Part shown: positions 62,338 through 64,000 of the stretch, piece after piece
Numbering within the stretch: position 1 is the stretch's first letter
Layout: every line of letters begins with the position of its first letter
Source of the DNA: Sphingopyxis sp. JAI108
GTDB taxonomy: Bacteria > Pseudomonadota > Alphaproteobacteria > Sphingomonadales > Sphingomonadaceae
Assembly: GCF_013410105.1 (NCBI RefSeq)
Contig: NZ_JACCCJ010000001.1
Coordinates: forward strand, 806,001 to 870,000
Length of the DNA stretch: 64,000 bases
Reading direction: 5' to 3'
Program-made: the position numbers and the translations under genes
Notes under the pieces: generated by a model
Told to the model about the DNA's origin: nothing
The model's input: only the letters and a program-made list of their open reading frames with translations
Database searches by the model: none

Positions 62338-63462
62338 ATGACCGACAGATTCGCTTTCCGGGTCGCCGCGACCGATGGCGCCGCGCGCACCGGCGTCATC
62401 GCCATGCGGCGCGGCGAGATTCGCACGCCGGCCTTCATGCCCGTCGGCACCGCTGCGACGGTGAAGGCGATGCGCCCCGCAGAGGTTCGCGCGACCGGCG
62501 CCGACATCATCCTTGGCAACACCTATCACCTGATGCTGCGCCCCACCGCCGAACGCATGGCGCGGCTGGGCGGGCTTCACAAATTCATGGGCTGGGACCG
62601 GCCGATCCTGACCGACAGCGGCGGCTATCAGGTGATGAGCCTGTCCGCGCTGACCAAGCAGAGCGAGGAGGGGGTCGCATTCAAGAGCCACCTCGACGGC
62701 TCGCGCCACATGCTCACCCCCGAACGCTCGATGGAGATCCAGCGCCTGCTCGGCAGCGATATCGTGATGGCGTTCGACGAATGCCCTCCGAACGGCGTCG
62801 ATGCCAAGCGCGCCGAGGCGAGCATGGAACGCTCGATGCGCTGGGCCGCGCGCAGCCGCGCCGGCTTCGATGCGGGCGAGGAACATACGGCGCGCTCGGC
62901 CTTGTTCGGCATCCAGCAGGGGTCGCTCGACGAGAAATTGCGTGCGCGCTCGGCAGCGGCGCTGACCGATATCGGCTTCGACGGCTATGCGATCGGCGGG
63001 CTCGCGGTCGGCGAGGGGCAGGAGGCGATGTTCGGCGTGCTCGACTATGCGCCCGCGCAGCTTCCCGCCGATCGCCCCCGCTACCTGATGGGCGTGGGCA
63101 AGCCCGACGACCTGGTCGGCGCCGTCGCGCGCGGGGTCGATATGTTCGATTGCGTGTTGCCGACGCGATCGGGACGCAACGGGCAGGCGTTCACCTGGGA
63201 TGGCCCGATCAATATCCGCAATGCCAAATTCGCCGAGGATCAGGCGCCGCTCGATTCAGGCTGTGGGTGCCCCGTGTGCGCGACATGGTCGCGCGCCTAC
63301 CTGCATCACCTCGTCCGCTCGGGCGAGATGCTCGGCGCGATGCTGATGACGCAGCATAATCTGCATTTCTATCAGGATCTGATGCAGCGAATGCGCGACG
63401 CGATCGCCGCGGGCAGCTTCTCGTCGTTCCAGAGCGATTTCGACGCGCGCTATAAGCGCTGA
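62338..63462 (+). CDS. tgt: tRNA-guanine transglycosylase
   Basis: 374 residues. It exchanges guanine-34 for preQ1 in queuosine tRNAs. Asp93 in [12 protein letters not shown] is the general base region, VMAFDECPP and GLAVGEGQ mark the pocket, and the zinc site is [17 protein letters not shown] (Cys-x-Cys-x2-Cys...His). Its pathway partner queA is 10.4 kb upstream. The stop is one base from the convergent nepR stop. Confidence 0.97.
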   Translation: MTDRFAFRVAATDGAARTGVIAMRRGEIRTPAFMPVGTAATVKAMRPAEVRATGADIILGNTYHLMLRPTAERMARLGGLHKFMGWDRPILTDSGGYQVMSLSALTKQSEEGVAFKSHLDGSRHMLTPERSMEIQRLLGSDIVMAFDECPPNGVDAKRAEASMERSMRWAARSRAGFDAGEEHTARSALFGIQQGSLDEKLRARSAAALTDIGFDGYAIGGLAVGEGQEAMFGVLDYAPAQLPADRPRYLMGVGKPDDLVGAVARGVDMFDCVLPTRSGRNGQAFTWDGPINIRNAKFAEDQAPLDSGCGCPVCATWSRAYLHHLVRSGEMLGAMLMTQHNLHFYQDLMQRMRDAIAAGSFSSFQSDFDARYKR

Positions 63463-63463
63463 C

Positions 63464-63634
63464 TCAGTCGAGTTTGCTCAGCAGGTCCAGCAAGGATTGG
63501 GGAATCGTCTCGTCCACCGTCGATTCATAGGCGCGGCGCAGGGCGCCGTTGACGTCCTGTCCCTTGGCCGGGGGTTTTTTATCCGCGTGCTTACCGGAGG
63601 CCTCGCTGCGTGGCGAACCGGCTTTAGACGACAT
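63464..63634 (-). CDS. nepR: Anti-sigma factor NepR
   Basis: 56 residues. The C-terminal half (QDVNGALRRAYESTVDETIP then QSLLDLLSKLD) matches the two-helix NepR core that binds the EcfG sigma factor and, on stress, PhyR. The N-terminal half is charged and probably disordered. It is read divergently from phyR with a 210-bp gap. Downstream it converges on tgt, so no ecfG gene follows it here. An EcfG-like promoter lies upstream. Confidence 0.88.
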   Translation of the reverse strand: MSSKAGSPRSEASGKHADKKPPAKGQDVNGALRRAYESTVDETIPQSLLDLLSKLD

Positions 63635-63718
63635 TATCGAGGCATCCGCTGAACATAGGGCCTTTTGCTAACCGCGCATACACCAAAGAGCAATGGCGCG
63701 TTTGTTCCTTCGCCATGA

Positions 63719-63743
63719 AACTATTTTAAGGCTAAATCGTTCC
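63719..63743 (-). promoter_or_regulatory. EcfG-like promoter of nepR
   Basis: On the minus strand GGAAC (63743-63739) is followed after 16 bp by AGTT (63722-63719), one base off the CGTT consensus. It is 85 bp from the nepR start, a position consistent with autoregulation of the stress system. Confidence 0.5.
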
Positions 63744-63844
63744 CAAAGGTTGAAATATATCGGATGGTGGCGGGGAGGCATGGGGGCTTGTCCCTTTTCC
63801 GGACGCGTCCACCCCGGTTTTTTAGGGCTATCAGGAGGTAAAAT

Positions 63845-64000
63845 ATGTCATTGGGTCAGTCGGTTGCGCCGCACCTTCCCTATCTGCGGCGTTATGGCCG
63901 GTCCGTTTCCGGAAGCCAGCAGAACGGCGATGCGCTGGTCGCCCGGCTGCTCGAAACGCTGGTGGCCGACCCCGGGGCGATCGATACCGGCGCCGACCTG
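63845..64000 (+). CDS. phyR: General stress response regulator PhyR, N-terminal part
   Basis: The first 52 residues are visible: MSLGQSVAPHLPYLRRYGRS then GSQQNGDALVARLLETLVAD. This is the sigma-like (pseudo-ECF) N-terminus of PhyR; the receiver domain lies beyond the right edge. Phosphorylated PhyR sequesters NepR and frees EcfG. The Shine-Dalgarno AGGAGGT (63833-63839) is strong and the start is secure. It is truncated only by the window end. Confidence 0.92.
   Translation, partial: MSLGQSVAPHLPYLRRYGRSVSGSQQNGDALVARLLETLVADPGAIDTGADL

Overview
The window is high-GC DNA from an alphaproteobacterium of the Sphingomonadaceae (Sphingopyxis or Sphingomonas type). The evidence is a nepR/phyR general-stress locus at the right end, EcfG-type promoters, an LDH-type malate dehydrogenase heading an oxoglutarate dehydrogenase operon, a class II DAHP synthase, a COQ4 homologue, a PF10118 hydrolase beside a TetR regulator, and dispersed palindromic repeats of the CATTGCGAGCGAAGCG type. 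Most of the window is ordinary chromosomal core. I see no rRNA, tRNA, prophage, IS element or CRISPR array.

Layout. 1-10.2 kb: the end of an unidentified gene, zapE, a convergent polysaccharide-deacetylase-like gene, then the TCA operon mdh-sucD-sucA-sucB-lpdA. sucC is not in the operon, and a perfect 27-bp inverted repeat sits between mdh and sucD. 10.2-22.8 kb: a secreted M20 amidohydrolase, a TRIC-type channel, an MpaB-family oxygenase, an alpha/beta hydrolase, sppA, an epimerase coupled to proB, a small lower-GC region with an unknown gene and a LuxR-type regulator, a MipA/OmpV porin and obgE. 23-35 kb: TetR with a divergent PF10118 gene, a methyltransferase-like gene, GNAT, NfeD with an SPFH protein, a CitE-like lyase, M28 peptidase, DAHP synthase, a membrane cyclic-nucleotide-domain protein, a coupled Spx/ArsC-GDPD-AKR run, and an XRE-membrane protein pair. 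35-52 kb: panB, the yfgM-bamB-der cluster, TusA-like, Hpt, DUF418, COQ4, a DUF559 nuclease bracketed by inverted repeats, DUF72, purL, two membrane proteins, xseB-ispA-coaD, a cyclophilin and queA.

52-62 kb is the accessory-looking part, lying between queA and tgt. It starts with a long 5' region, then two tandem SCPU-like pilins, a PapD-like chaperone, an outer-membrane usher, a probable tip subunit and one more pilin-like gene on the opposite strand. A PilZ-XRE fusion regulator and a PAS-GGDEF-EAL-PilZ enzyme follow, so surface fibre genes sit beside c-di-GMP signalling genes. A hemerythrin with a textbook EcfG promoter, tgt, nepR and the start of phyR close the window.

The observations most worth following are: (1) the DUF559 gene between inverted 61-63-bp repeats that abut the neighbouring stop codons, with one repeat apparently supplying its Shine-Dalgarno; (2) an almost identical promoter/operator (TGACA-N4-TGTCA type) in front of both the PF10118 gene and the COQ4 gene 18.5 kb away, suggesting a regulon of the TetR protein; (3) the PilZ-XRE fusion next to the fibre locus; (4) EcfG promoters at the hemerythrin and nepR genes.
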